From NCBI RefSeq assembly GCF_022808175.1, contig NZ_JALGBX010000022.1, positions 62,001-126,000 of the forward strand: a stretch of DNA of 64,000 nt, read 5' to 3'. This document shows, one piece after another, positions 1 to 8,295 of this stretch; positions within the stretch are counted from its first letter, which is position 1, and every line of letters begins with the position of its first letter. A model generated the notes under the pieces. It was not told the origin of the DNA and ran no database searches. It saw nothing but the letters and a program-made list of their open reading frames with translations. The DNA is from Streptomyces sp. AP-93 (lineage in GTDB: Bacteria > Actinomycetota > Actinomycetes > Streptomycetales > Streptomycetaceae). Position numbers and translations under genes: made by a program.

Positions 1-399
1 GTCTGGGAGGGCGACCTCTACGCGCCCCTGCCCGCCGGGCTCCGGGGCCGGGTGGACGTCCTGGTGGTCAACGCCCCGTACGTCCCGACCGGGGAGATCG
101 GCCTGCTGCCGCCGGAGGCCCGCGACCACGAGCCGCCCGTCTCCCTGGACGGCGGCGCGGACGGCCTGGATGTCCACCGCCGGGTGGCCGCGGGAGCCCC
201 GCCCTGGCTCGCGCCGGGCGGCAGCCTGCTGATCGAGACGAGCGCCCGCCAGTCCCCGGTCACGGCCGCGGCCCTGACGGCGGCGGGCCTGTCGGTACGC
301 GCGGTGACCTCCGAGGAGTACTACGCGACGGTGATCATCGCGACGGCGCCGCATCCGGTGCGCGCCGCCGGCACGGGTGGGACCGGGGAGGCGAGTTGA
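1..399 (+). CDS. PrmC/HemK-like N5-glutamine methyltransferase, C-terminal part
   Basis: The window opens inside this gene; 132 codons remain before a TGA. The visible part is the end of a Rossmann-type SAM methyltransferase. The sequence VDVLVVNAPYVP near residues 19-30 corresponds to the (N/D)PPY substrate-binding motif of PrmC/HemK enzymes, which methylate the glutamine of the GGQ loop in release factors. The second position is Ala instead of Pro (NAPY), as in paralogues often annotated as putative protein N5-glutamine methyltransferases. A late strand reading GGSLLIETS fits the fold. The stop overlaps the TTG start of the next gene by four bases, which suggests translational coupling. The exact substrate is uncertain because the SAM-binding half lies outside the window. 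Confidence 0.7.
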   Translation, partial: VWEGDLYAPLPAGLRGRVDVLVVNAPYVPTGEIGLLPPEARDHEPPVSLDGGADGLDVHRRVAAGAPPWLAPGGSLLIETSARQSPVTAAALTAAGLSVRAVTSEEYYATVIIATAPHPVRAAGTGGTGEAS

Positions 400-986
400 T
401 CACGGAGTTCCAGCAGAAGCTGCGCGAGCGCTACCTCGCCGCCCCCGTCGTGCAGGCCCCGGAGCCGTGGCAGCCGGTGCTGGACCGCAGGACTCCCGTC
501 GGGGGCCTGCTCGGCATCGGCTTCGCCGTCCATCCCGACAGCGGGCACGACCTCGTCATGGTCGTGTCGGGGGACGGCCACGGGCTCTTCGACGCGGTCA
601 CCGGCGAGAAGATCGCCCGCGACCGGGATCCCGACCCCGACACCAGCACCCCCGACGCGTCGCCGGACCTGGCCTGCCCCGGGTTCGGCCCGATCGAGGG
701 CACCCGGGTCCACATCGCCGGACTCTTCGGCGGCGGCCTGCACAGCACCACACCGGACGGCTGGACCCTGGACGTCGTCAGCCCCGAGTGGCCCCACGAC
801 CGTGTGATCCTCTCCGCCGACGGCGGGGTGCACGAAGGCCCGGCGGGCGGGACGTGGTGGCACGTCCTGCACTCCGAGTACTCGGAACTCCGCGCCGCCG
901 GCTTCTCCCCCTCCGGCCGCACCCTGGCGGTCGCCACCAGCAGCGACCTCACCCTCTGGACCCGCCCTGAGCCGCAGGCGCCGTAG
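396..986 (+). CDS. Hypothetical protein (196 aa), coupled to the upstream methyltransferase gene
   Basis: I do not recognise a family. The reading frame begins at a TTG that overlaps the preceding TGA (TTGA), and the first codons read MITEFQQKLRERYL. The protein is acidic, has no signal peptide or membrane segment, and contains several Trp-rich beta-like stretches (EPWQPVL, GGTWWHVLHSEYSEL). The last third, FSPSGRTLAVATSSDLTLW, looks like a WD40 or beta-propeller blade strand, but one blade is not enough to call the fold. Streptomyces codon bias is strong across the whole frame, so it is probably a real gene. It likely forms a two-gene transcription unit with the methyltransferase. Confidence 0.65.
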   Translation: MITEFQQKLRERYLAAPVVQAPEPWQPVLDRRTPVGGLLGIGFAVHPDSGHDLVMVVSGDGHGLFDAVTGEKIARDRDPDPDTSTPDASPDLACPGFGPIEGTRVHIAGLFGGGLHSTTPDGWTLDVVSPEWPHDRVILSADGGVHEGPAGGTWWHVLHSEYSELRAAGFSPSGRTLAVATSSDLTLWTRPEPQAP

Positions 987-1003
987 CCCACGGCCGTGGG
1001 AGT

Positions 1004-1027
1004 TATTGCAAGCAGCTGCTTGCAATA
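1004..1027. promoter_or_regulatory. Perfect 24-bp palindrome, probable operator of the XRE gene
   Basis: The two 12-base arms, TATTGCAAGCAG and CTGCTTGCAATA, are exact reverse complements with no spacer. The element ends 27 bases before the ATG of the XRE regulator, in a locally AT-richer patch, so it most likely overlaps that gene's promoter and serves autoregulation. That function is an inference from position and symmetry. Confidence 0.6.
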
Positions 1028-1054
1028 GTTAGCAAGGTGCGGCAGGATCGGGTC

Positions 1055-1507
1055 ATGGCATCGCTCAACGTCGGGAACCTCGGCGAGTACCTGCGCGAGC
1101 AGCGGCGGCAGGCGCAGCTTTCGCTGCGGCAGCTGGCCGATGCGGCGGGGGTGTCGAATCCGTACCTCAGTCAGATCGAACGCGGGCTGCGCAAGCCGAG
1201 CGCGGACATCCTGCAGCAGCTCGCCAAGGCGCTGCGGATCTCCGCCGAGACGCTGTACGTGCAGGCCGGAATCCTGGACGAGCGGGACCGGGACGCCGTG
1301 GAGACGAGGGCCGTGATCCTCGCCGATCCGTCCATCAGCGAGCAGCAGAAGCAGGTGCTGCTCCAGATCTACGCGTCCTTCCGCAAGGAGAACGCCGCAG
1401 AGGCCGAGGCGAAGGCCGAGGTGAACGCCGAGGCGAAGGCCGAGGCGGGAGCGGAAGCCGCTGCCGACGGCGGTAGTGGCGATGCCGAGACGCGCCGTAC
1501 GAACTGA
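1055..1507 (+). CDS. XRE-family helix-turn-helix transcriptional regulator
   Basis: This 150-residue regulator carries an N-terminal Cro/C1-type helix-turn-helix at about residues 10-65 (LREQRRQAQLSLRQLADAAG, then SNPYLSQIERG with the recognition helix). A middle helical part is followed by a low-complexity Ala/Glu/Lys tail with repeated AEAKAE units from about residue 115. I chose ATG 1055 (MASLNVGNLGEYL) over the GTG at 1037 because the conserved part begins there. A perfect palindrome sits directly upstream. The order XRE regulator, HBHA-like protein, DUF2516 protein matches the Rv0474-Rv0475-Rv0476 cluster of Mycobacterium tuberculosis as I remember it, so it probably controls the two downstream genes as well as itself. 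Confidence 0.85.
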   Translation: MASLNVGNLGEYLREQRRQAQLSLRQLADAAGVSNPYLSQIERGLRKPSADILQQLAKALRISAETLYVQAGILDERDRDAVETRAVILADPSISEQQKQVLLQIYASFRKENAAEAEAKAEVNAEAKAEAGAEAAADGGSGDAETRRTN

Positions 1508-1565
1508 GTACGCACCGAGTACGCACTGAGCACGAACTGAGACCGTGATCCGGGAGGACCACCAC

Positions 1566-2108
1566 ATGGCCATCGCCGATGACCTGAAGAAGACCCTCAC
1601 CGACCCGACCCCCCTCTACTTCGCCGCCGGCACCGCCGACCTCGCCGTGCAGCAGGCCAAGAAGGTGCCCGGGCTGATCGAGCAGCTGCGCGCCGAGGCC
1701 CCCGCGCGCATCGAGGCCGTGAAGAACACCGACCCGAAGGCCGTGCAGGAGAAGGCCAGGGAGAAGGCCAAGGAGGCGCAGGAGGCGGTCACCGCCACCG
1801 TCGCCGAGGTGTTCGGGGCGATCGACGCGAAGAAGTTCGGGGAGACCGCCCAGGACCTGGCACTGCGCGGGGTCGGCGTGGCCGCCGAGTACGCGGTCAA
1901 GGCCAAGGAGGCCTACGACAAGGTCGCCGAGCACGGTGAGCAGACCGTACGGGCCTGGCGCGGCGAGGTCTCCGAGGAGATCGTCGACATCGCCGTGGTC
2001 GTGGAGCCGGAGGCCTCCGAGCCCGTCGCGGAGCCCGCGGCGAAGAAGGCTCCGGCCCGCAAGGCCACGGCCAAGAAGGCCGCCGCCGAGACGGCCGACG
2101 AGAGCTGA
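1566..2108 (+). CDS. HBHA-like helical protein with Lys/Ala-rich tail
   Basis: The 180-residue product resembles the mycobacterial heparin-binding haemagglutinin family. A long, charged, largely helical body (DLKKTLTDPTPLYFAAGTAD, then repeated KA/EA heptad-like segments) suggests a coiled coil. The C-terminus (KKAPARKATAKKAAAE) is the Lys-Ala-Pro tail that in HBHA binds sulphated sugars, and similar tails also bind nucleic acid. There is no signal peptide. The ATG at 1566 follows a good GGGAGG ribosome site at about 1551. It lies 58 bases after the XRE gene. Its role in a saprophytic Streptomyces is unknown; adhesion or a histone-like role are both possible. Confidence 0.7.
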   Translation: MAIADDLKKTLTDPTPLYFAAGTADLAVQQAKKVPGLIEQLRAEAPARIEAVKNTDPKAVQEKAREKAKEAQEAVTATVAEVFGAIDAKKFGETAQDLALRGVGVAAEYAVKAKEAYDKVAEHGEQTVRAWRGEVSEEIVDIAVVVEPEASEPVAEPAAKKAPARKATAKKAAAETADES

Positions 2109-2228
2109 GATCCGCGCGACGGACCGGGCACCCGCGGGGCGTCCGGTCCGTTGTGGTTTGGGAAAGGGACTCTGCCGGTAGCGTGGAGGCAGCATCCGGC
2201 GGGCGAGGCGCGAGAAGGCGGTCAGGCG

Positions 2229-2570
2229 ATGTTGATGAACGGGTTCGATACCGGAGTACTTCCGTTGCTCGGGTACGCCATGCTCGTGCTCGCCGTGGCG
2301 GCCTTCGTGCTGGCCGTGATGGCGCGCGAGGACGCGTACCGGGCGGCCGGCAAGCAGACCAAGACCTTCTGGCTGGTCATCCTCGGCATCACCGTGCTCG
2401 TGGACTACTTCCTCGGGATGCTCTTCCTGCAGATCGCCGGGCTGATCGCCAGCATCGTGTTCTTCGTCGACGTGCGCCCCGCCCTCAAGCAGGTGTCGGG
2501 CGGCGGTGGCGGCCGACGGGGCGGCAGCAGCAGCGACGGGCCGTACGGGCCCTACAACGGCGGACGGTAG
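2229..2570 (+). CDS. DUF2516 family small membrane protein
   Basis: This 113-residue protein begins MLMNGFDTGVLPLLGYAMLV and has three hydrophobic spans: residues about 8-31, 48-66 and 67-82 (TFWLVILGITVLVDYF, FLQIAGLIASIVFFV). A loop reading REDAYRAAGKQTK between the first two spans and a final VDVRPALKQV are typical of DUF2516. The tail is a glycine/serine-rich stretch. An upstream in-frame GTG at 2151 gives only low-complexity sequence, so ATG 2229 is preferred. Function is unknown. The gene is third in the conserved XRE/HBHA-like/DUF2516 cluster, which suggests a link with the cell envelope. Confidence 0.8.
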   Translation: MLMNGFDTGVLPLLGYAMLVLAVAAFVLAVMAREDAYRAAGKQTKTFWLVILGITVLVDYFLGMLFLQIAGLIASIVFFVDVRPALKQVSGGGGGRRGGSSSDGPYGPYNGGR

Positions 2571-2632
2571 GCGGGTAGGCGGCCGCAGGCCGTAGGCGGC
2601 TTGTCCGGCCCGGCCGGCCAGGCCCCGGCCCG

Positions 2633-3901
2633 TCAGCCCTCGGCGCGGGAGAGGAGGACGACGGCGACGTCGTCCGTCAGCTCCCCGCCGTTGAGGCGGC
2701 GGGCTTCGGTCACGGAGGCTTCGAGCAGGCCTTCGCCGCTCAGCCCGTCGGCCAGGTGGCGGTTGATCATCTCGACCATGCCGTCCTGCCCCAGCCGCTC
2801 CTTGCCCTGGCCGATCTTGCCCTCGATCAGGCCGTCGGTGTAGAGCATCAGGCTCCACGTGCCGCCCAGCTCCACCTGGCGGCGAGGCCAGCGGGCCCGG
2901 GGCAGCAGGCCGAGCGCCGGGCCGCTGTTCTCGTACGGGAGCAGTCGCGCGGGGCGGCCCGGCCGGGAGATCAGCGGCGCCGGATGGCCCGCCAGACACA
3001 GGCCCGCGCGCCGGCCGTCGGGGGCGATGTCCACCGTGCAGAGCGTCGCGAAGATCTCCTCGCAGGGGCGCTCGACTTCGAGGACCTCCTGGAGGGTGGC
3101 GAGCAGGTCGTCGCCGCACAGGCCGGCCAGGGTCAGCGCCCGCCAGGCGATGCGCAGCTCGACGCCGAGGGCGGCCTCGTCCGGGCCGTGGCCGCAGACG
3201 TCGCCGATCATCGCGTGGACGGTGCCGTCGGGGGTGCGGACGGTGTCGTAGAAGTCCCCGCCGAGGAGCGCGCGGCTGCGGCCGGGGCGGTAGCGGGCGG
3301 CGAAGCGGAGGTCGGAACCTTCCAGGAGCGGGTGCGGGAGCAGCCCGCGCTCCAGGCGGGCGTTCTCCTGGGCCCGAAGTTTCGATTCTGCGAGCTTGTA
3401 CTGGGCGATGTCCGCCCGTTTTCTCTCCACGGCGTAGCGGATGGCACGGCTGAGCAGCCGCCCGTCGAGCTCGTCGCGGAACAGGAAGTCCTGGGCCCCC
3501 ACGCGGACGGCCTCCGCGGCGCGCTCCGCGTCCTCCTCTGAGGTGAGGACGAGGACGGCGTGCCGCGGCGCGATGCGGAGCACCTGGCGCAGGGCTCCGA
3601 ACGGATCGGCGGCGGACTCGCCGGAGCCGGAGCCGGAGCCTCCGGCACCGGCACCGGGCCCGTGCGGGAGCGCGAGGTCGAGCAGGACGCAGTTCACGTC
3701 GGGCGTGAGCAGCCGGGCCGCCTCCGTGAGGTTGCGGGCGCTGCGCAGCCGGATGCGGTGGCCGTCGGCGTCGAGGATCTCGGGGACGGTGAGGCCGCCG
3801 GCGGGGTCGTCCTCGATCACCAGCAGGGTGAGCGATGACGTGCCGCCCGGTCCGCTCTCGGTGCCCGGGATGTCCCTCTGCCGCGGTACGGGTACGGGCA
3901 T
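2633..3901 (-). CDS. Response-regulator receiver plus PP2C/SpoIIE-type serine phosphatase
   Basis: The 422-residue protein has an N-terminal receiver domain (about 22-160; acidic pair in VIEDD, probable phospho-acceptor D75 in CVLLDLALPHG) joined by a helical linker to a PPM phosphatase domain (about 190-420). Metal-binding motifs of the phosphatase are present: GGDFYD, GDVCGHG, TDGLIEG and a final DDVAVVLLS. Such fusions act in partner-switching control of anti-sigma factors, with phosphorylation of the receiver tuning the phosphatase. A Gly/Ser/Glu-rich insertion interrupts the receiver after the acceptor strand. The residue matching the conserved receiver lysine appears to be Arg (DFLFRDE). 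No kinase is adjacent, and it is transcribed alone, convergent with the DUF2516 gene. Confidence 0.88.
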   Translation of the reverse strand: MPVPVPRQRDIPGTESGPGGTSSLTLLVIEDDPAGGLTVPEILDADGHRIRLRSARNLTEAARLLTPDVNCVLLDLALPHGPGAGAGGSGSGSGESAADPFGALRQVLRIAPRHAVLVLTSEEDAERAAEAVRVGAQDFLFRDELDGRLLSRAIRYAVERKRADIAQYKLAESKLRAQENARLERGLLPHPLLEGSDLRFAARYRPGRSRALLGGDFYDTVRTPDGTVHAMIGDVCGHGPDEAALGVELRIAWRALTLAGLCGDDLLATLQEVLEVERPCEEIFATLCTVDIAPDGRRAGLCLAGHPAPLISRPGRPARLLPYENSGPALGLLPRARWPRRQVELGGTWSLMLYTDGLIEGKIGQGKERLGQDGMVEMINRHLADGLSGEGLLEASVTEARRLNGGELTDDVAVVLLSRAEG

Positions 3902-4162
3902 CGTCTCCGGTTCCTTCCCGCCCCCTCGGGGGTTCGCTCGTCCGGCGACCCTAGCGGCGGGACGAGGGAAGCGGAATGGCGGGTCCGGCCCGGGGCTCCG
4001 GCATATGCCGTTATCGGGTGGGAAAGTCCGCGTCGGCGAATGACCAACGTCACGGCGCAGGGGTACGACGTCCCGCCCACCGAGACGTCACCCCGTCGGG
4101 GGCGGTCCGTCCCCGCGGGCGGGCCGTCCCGGCGGCGCTGCCTGTCGGTGAGCGGGCGGTCG

Positions 4163-5212
4163 CTACGCGTCCGGCCGGACCACGGCCTTGATCGGCATGG
4201 AGCCCGCGCCCGCCATGGTGACGTTGCGGCCGGGGCGGGGGGCGTGGACCATCGCGCCGTCCCCGACGTACATCCCGACGTGGCTCGCGTCGTCGAAGTA
4301 GATGATCAGGTCGCCCGGCCGCATGTCCTTGACCGCGATCTTCGGCAGCCGGAGCTGCTCCTGCGAGGTGCGCGGGATCCGCTTGCCCGCCGCGAGCCAG
4401 GCCTGCGAGGTCAGCCCGGAGCAGTCGAACGAACCGGGTCCCTCCGCGCCCCACACGTACGGCTTCCCTATCTGGGCGGCCGCGAACTGCACGGCCCGCT
4501 TGCCCGCGTCGGTGGCCGCCGCGCCCGAGGAGCCGGTCATCGCGCCCGTGGAGAGCCAGTCGGTCTGCGCCCTGCGCTGCGCTTCCGCCTCCAGCTCCAG
4601 CAGCCGGGCCTTCTCCTCGGCCTCCAGCTTGCTCTCGAGGTCCTCCGCGGCCTTGATCTTGTCCTCGACCTGCTTCTTCGCGGTTTCCTGCTTGATCCGG
4701 TTGGCCTCGAGGGTCTCCCAGTGCGCGCTCGCGTCCCTCGCGTACTGCTGCAAGTCGCTCTGGGTGCGGTTCAGTTCGGAGAGCAGGTCCGAGGTGGCCT
4801 TCTCGCCCTGGCGCAGCCGGTCGTTGCCGTCCAGGAACTGCGACGGGTTGTTGCTCAGGGCCAGTTGCGCGCCGGGCGGGAGCCCGCCCGAGCGGTACTG
4901 GGCGCGGGCGGCCGCGCCCGCGCGGCCCTTCAGGGCGGTGATGCGGTCCTGGCCAGCGAGGACCAGGTTGGCGATCTCCACGATCTTGTCGGACTGCGTC
5001 CTGGTCTCGCTCTCCGCGAGGTTGAAGGCGTCCGTGGCGGCGCCGGCCTCGCGGTACAGCCCCTCTATTTCCTTGCGGACCTGCTCCAGGGACTTGCCCT
5101 GCGGGGGCTCGGGCGCGGCGAACGCGGTACCGGCCAGTGCGCCGGGCGCGGACAGCAGCGCCATCGCGCAGAGCAGAGTGAGGGCGATCGAACCCCGTCG
5201 TCGTTTCCTCAT
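4163..5212 (-). CDS. Secreted NlpC/P60 (C40) peptidoglycan endopeptidase
   Basis: The product is 349 residues from ATG 5212 (MRKRRRGSIALTLL), which gives a clean signal peptide ending in AFAA near residue 33. The GTG at 5227 would add five residues. A coiled-coil region (about 40-230, rich in Gln, Glu, Lys and Ala) is followed by a C-terminal NlpC/P60 domain. The catalytic Cys lies in FDCSGL, the His in DDASHVGMYVG, and the third polar residue in MVHAPRPG. These enzymes cut the D-Glu to diaminopimelate bond of peptidoglycan stem peptides outside the membrane. The coiled coil is typical of RipA- or CwlO-like hydrolases. I saw no convincing c-di-AMP riboswitch in the short leader. Confidence 0.92.
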   Translation of the reverse strand: MRKRRRGSIALTLLCAMALLSAPGALAGTAFAAPEPPQGKSLEQVRKEIEGLYREAGAATDAFNLAESETRTQSDKIVEIANLVLAGQDRITALKGRAGAAARAQYRSGGLPPGAQLALSNNPSQFLDGNDRLRQGEKATSDLLSELNRTQSDLQQYARDASAHWETLEANRIKQETAKKQVEDKIKAAEDLESKLEAEEKARLLELEAEAQRRAQTDWLSTGAMTGSSGAAATDAGKRAVQFAAAQIGKPYVWGAEGPGSFDCSGLTSQAWLAAGKRIPRTSQEQLRLPKIAVKDMRPGDLIIYFDDASHVGMYVGDGAMVHAPRPGRNVTMAGAGSMPIKAVVRPDA

Positions 5213-5391
5213 GGTCCCCCCAGACACCGAATTGACTATTCGTCAGTAACTTGTGATTGCCTTCGGGATGGTGCCACGAGTCGGTGAATTCCAACACCCT
5301 TGTGGATATCCATCCGATGCGTCCCGATCGCCCCCGCGGCCCCCCGCGGCCCCTCTGGCCCCGGCAGCCACGGCCGCGACCGTCATCACCG

Positions 5392-6201
5392 TCACCCAGA
5401 AGGCCTCAACGCTTCCCACCGCACCGTCAGTTCCCCCTGACGCCACCGCACCGGCCCGTCCGCCAGCGGCCAGTCCCCGGCCAGCGCCCGCGCCGTCCGG
5501 ATCCAGCGCTGCCGCGCGCCGTAGGAGGCGTACGGAGCCGCCGCCGCCCACGCCCGGTCGAAGTCGCGCAGGAACTTGTGCACCGGCTCGCCCGGCACGT
5601 TGCGGTGGATCAACGCCTTCGGCAGCCGCTCCGCCAGGTCGGAGGGGCGCTCCAGGGAGCCCAGCCGGGTCGCGAAGGTCACCGTGCGCGCCCCTTCGGG
5701 TCCCAGCGCGACCCAGACGTGCCGCCGCCCGATCTCGTCGCAGGTCCCCTCCACCAGCAGCCCGTCGGGAGCCAGCCGGGCACGGAGCCGCTCCCACACC
5801 GCCTCGACCTGCTCCTCGTCGTACTGGCGCAGCACGTTCGCCGCCCGGATCAGCGTCGGCCGGACCCCGCCCTCCAGCGGCACCTCGAAGCCGCCGTGCC
5901 GAAAGCTCAGGCCCTCCCGCTCGTACGGCTTCGCGCCCGCGACCCGGGCCGGTTCGATCTCGATGCCGACCACCCGCACCCGCGGTGCCGCCTCCCGCAG
6001 CCGGGCCAGCAGCTCCACCGCGGTCCAGGGCGCGGCCCCGTAGCCGAGGTCCACCGCGACCGGGTCGTCCGCGCGCCGCAGCGCCGCTCCGTGCGTCGCC
6101 GCGATCCAGCGGTCCATGCGGCGCAGGCGGTTCGGGTTCGTCGTCCCGCGGGTCACCGTGCCGACGGGGCGACGAGGGGGAGGGGTGGAGCGGGAGGCCA
6201 T
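5392..6201 (-). CDS. Class I SAM-dependent methyltransferase
   Basis: The protein is 269 residues from ATG 6201 (MASRSTPPPRRP); a longer in-frame start at 6285 would run into the mshA leader and is less likely. The SAM-binding glycine motif is degenerate but visible as AVDLGYGAAPWTAVELL, followed by the acidic end of strand 2 in VVGIEIEP. A later strand, PTLIRAANVLRQYDEEQ, corresponds to motif IV. The substrate is unknown. It is divergent from mshA and a neighbour of it in several streptomycetes as I recall, but nothing in the sequence ties it to mycothiol. Confidence 0.75.
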   Translation of the reverse strand: MASRSTPPPRRPVGTVTRGTTNPNRLRRMDRWIAATHGAALRRADDPVAVDLGYGAAPWTAVELLARLREAAPRVRVVGIEIEPARVAGAKPYEREGLSFRHGGFEVPLEGGVRPTLIRAANVLRQYDEEQVEAVWERLRARLAPDGLLVEGTCDEIGRRHVWVALGPEGARTVTFATRLGSLERPSDLAERLPKALIHRNVPGEPVHKFLRDFDRAWAAAAPYASYGARQRWIRTARALAGDWPLADGPVRWRQGELTVRWEALRPSG

Positions 6202-6364
6202 GTGCAGAGAGTAAGCGGAGGGTTCCCGCGCGATAAAAATCCGGCGCGGCAGCAGGAAAACCGCCCGTCCCGGAATGCGGGACACGGCTGCCCGGGTTGC
6301 ACTCCTAGAAGAGCGCCGACAGCGCTCTCCGTGTCATGCCGTCCGAGCGAGAGGAACTGCTCCC

Positions 6365-7753
6365 TTGAGCCAGTACGTGTCCCGCATCGGCGGCAGCATC
6401 GGCGGCCGGTTCGCCGCGGCCCGCTCCGCCGCCCGGCACGAGCCGCCGCGCCTGCGCCTGCCCGCCGCCGTCGGCGGCCACCGCAAGCCGCGCCGCGTCG
6501 CGATGCTCAGCGTGCACACCTCACCGCTGCACCAGCCCGGCACCGGCGACGCCGGCGGGATGAACGTCTACATCGTCGAGCTGGCCCGGCGCCTCGCCGC
6601 GATCAACATCGAGGTCGAGATCTTCACCCGGGCCACCGCCGGCGGCCTGCCGCCCGTGGTCGAGCTCGCGCCCGGAGTCCTCGTACGGCACGTGGACGCG
6701 GGCCCGTACGAGGGCCTCGCCAAGGAGGAGCTGCCGGCCCAGCTGTGCGCCTTCACCCACGGCGTCATGCAGGCCTGGGCCCGCCACCGCCCCGGCTACT
6801 ACGACCTGGTCCACTCCCACTACTGGCTCTCCGGCCACGTCGGCTGGCTCGCCGCCGAGCGCTGGGGCGTCCCGCTCGTGCACGCCATGCACACCATGGC
6901 CAAGGTCAAGAACGCGGCGCTCGCCGAGGGCGACACGCCCGAGCCCGCCGCCCGCGTCATCGGCGAGACGCAGATCGTCGACGCCGCCGACCGGCTCATC
7001 GCGAACACCGCCGAGGAGGCCGACGAGCTGGTCCGCCACTACGCCGCCGACCCCGGCAAGGTCGCCGTGGTCCACCCCGGCGTGAACCTGGAGCGGTTCA
7101 CCGTCGCCGACGGCCGCGCCGCCGCCCGCGCCCGCCTCGGGCTGCCGCAGGACGCCGTCATCCCGCTCTTCGCGGGCCGCATCCAGCCGCTCAAGGCCCC
7201 CGACATCCTGCTGCGGGCCGTCGCCGAGCTGGTGGACCGGGAGCCGGCGCTGCGCACCCGGCTGTTCGTGCCCGTCGTCGGCGGGCCGAGCGGCAGCGGG
7301 CTCGCGAAGCCCGAGGGGCTGCAGAAGCTCGCCGCGAAGCTCGGCATCGCGGACCTCGTGCACTTCCATCCGCCGGTGGCGCAGGACGCGCTCGCCGACT
7401 GGTTCCGGGCGGCGTCCGTGCTGGTCATGCCCTCGTACAGCGAGTCCTTCGGGCTGGTCGCCATAGAGGCGCAGGCCACCGGCACGCCGGTGCTGGCCGC
7501 GGCCGTCGGCGGGCTGCCGGTCGCCGTCAACGACGGGATCACGGGGATCCTCGTACCCGGACACGATCCGGTCGACTACGCCCGCCAGCTGCGGCGCTTC
7601 GTGGACGAGCCGGGCCTCGCGGACCGGATGGGCGCGGCGGCCGCGCGGCACGCGCAGTTCTTCGGCTGGGACACCGCCGCGAGCGGCACGGCCGACGTGT
7701 ACACGGGGGCGATGCACGATCACCGCCGTCACGTACGCTCCCACCATGGCTGA
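6365..7753 (+). CDS. mshA: D-inositol-3-phosphate glycosyltransferase MshA
   Basis: MshA transfers N-acetylglucosamine from UDP-GlcNAc to 1L-myo-inositol-1-phosphate, the first committed step of mycothiol synthesis. The 462-residue protein is a GT4 glycosyltransferase with the GT-B fold. GTGDAGGMNVYIVELARRL is the N-terminal acceptor loop, and the FAGRIQPLKAPDILLRA segment and PSYSESFGLVAIEAQATG (EX7E motif) form the nucleotide-sugar site. I chose TTG 6365 (MSQYVSRIGG) because it follows a GAGAGG ribosome site and matches the N-terminus I remember for the S. coelicolor protein; the longer frame from 6275 lacks such a site. It overlaps the next gene by eight bases. Confidence 0.93.
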   Translation: MSQYVSRIGGSIGGRFAAARSAARHEPPRLRLPAAVGGHRKPRRVAMLSVHTSPLHQPGTGDAGGMNVYIVELARRLAAINIEVEIFTRATAGGLPPVVELAPGVLVRHVDAGPYEGLAKEELPAQLCAFTHGVMQAWARHRPGYYDLVHSHYWLSGHVGWLAAERWGVPLVHAMHTMAKVKNAALAEGDTPEPAARVIGETQIVDAADRLIANTAEEADELVRHYAADPGKVAVVHPGVNLERFTVADGRAAARARLGLPQDAVIPLFAGRIQPLKAPDILLRAVAELVDREPALRTRLFVPVVGGPSGSGLAKPEGLQKLAAKLGIADLVHFHPPVAQDALADWFRAASVLVMPSYSESFGLVAIEAQATGTPVLAAAVGGLPVAVNDGITGILVPGHDPVDYARQLRRFVDEPGLADRMGAAAARHAQFFGWDTAASGTADVYTGAMHDHRRHVRSHHG

Positions 7754-8291
7754 CGCTCACCTCACCGACGGCGCTGACGGCATCGACGGCATCGACGGCA
7801 CCGACACCGACACCGCCGCGATCATCGAAGCGACGCTGACCGGCGCGGAACTGAGCTGGGAGAGCCCCGCGCCGGGCTCGTACGTGGTCCAGCTCCCCGG
7901 CACCCGCAAGCTGAGCACCACCTGCTCGCTCAAAGCCGGAAAGCACTCCCTGTCGGTCAACGCCTTCGTGATCCGCCACCCGGACGAGAACGAGGCCGGC
8001 GTCCACCGGTGGCTGCTGGAGCGCAACCTCAAGCTCTACGGCATGGCCTACGCGGTCGACGCGCTCGGCGACGTCTACCTGACGGCCCGCCTCCCCCTGT
8101 CGGTGATCACCCCCGACGATCTGGACCGGCTGCTCGGCACGGTCCTGGAGGCGGCCGACGGGGCGTTCAACACCCTGCTGGAGCTGGGTTTCGCGAGCGC
8201 GATCCGGCGGGAGTACGAGTGGCGGGTCTCGCGGGGCGAGTCCACGCGCAACCTGGACGCCTTCAAGAACCTGACGCAGCCGTCGGGCTGA
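7746..8291 (+). CDS. YbjN domain-containing protein
   Basis: This 181-residue protein starts inside the last codons of mshA (eight-base overlap), so the two are probably translated together. After an acidic, Asp/Thr-rich N-terminus, residues about 25-170 form the YbjN fold: WESPAPGSYVVQLPG, an HSLSVNAFVIRHPDENE strand pair, and LPLSVITPDDLDRLLGTVLE. The domain resembles type III secretion chaperones in fold, but its function in actinobacteria is not established. Its fixed position behind mshA suggests a supporting role in redox or thiol stress; that is inference. Confidence 0.85.
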   Translation: MADAHLTDGADGIDGIDGTDTDTAAIIEATLTGAELSWESPAPGSYVVQLPGTRKLSTTCSLKAGKHSLSVNAFVIRHPDENEAGVHRWLLERNLKLYGMAYAVDALGDVYLTARLPLSVITPDDLDRLLGTVLEAADGAFNTLLELGFASAIRREYEWRVSRGESTRNLDAFKNLTQPSG

Positions 8292-8295
8292 CGCC

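Noticed and set aside
4050..5297. Long frames on both strands at the NlpC/P60 locus
   Set aside because: Only the minus frame 4163-5212 has a signal peptide and catalytic motifs; the others are shadows.
5213..5391. c-di-AMP (ydaO) riboswitch ahead of the NlpC/P60 gene
   Set aside because: Such elements precede many actinobacterial wall hydrolases, but I could not find the conserved core in this short leader.
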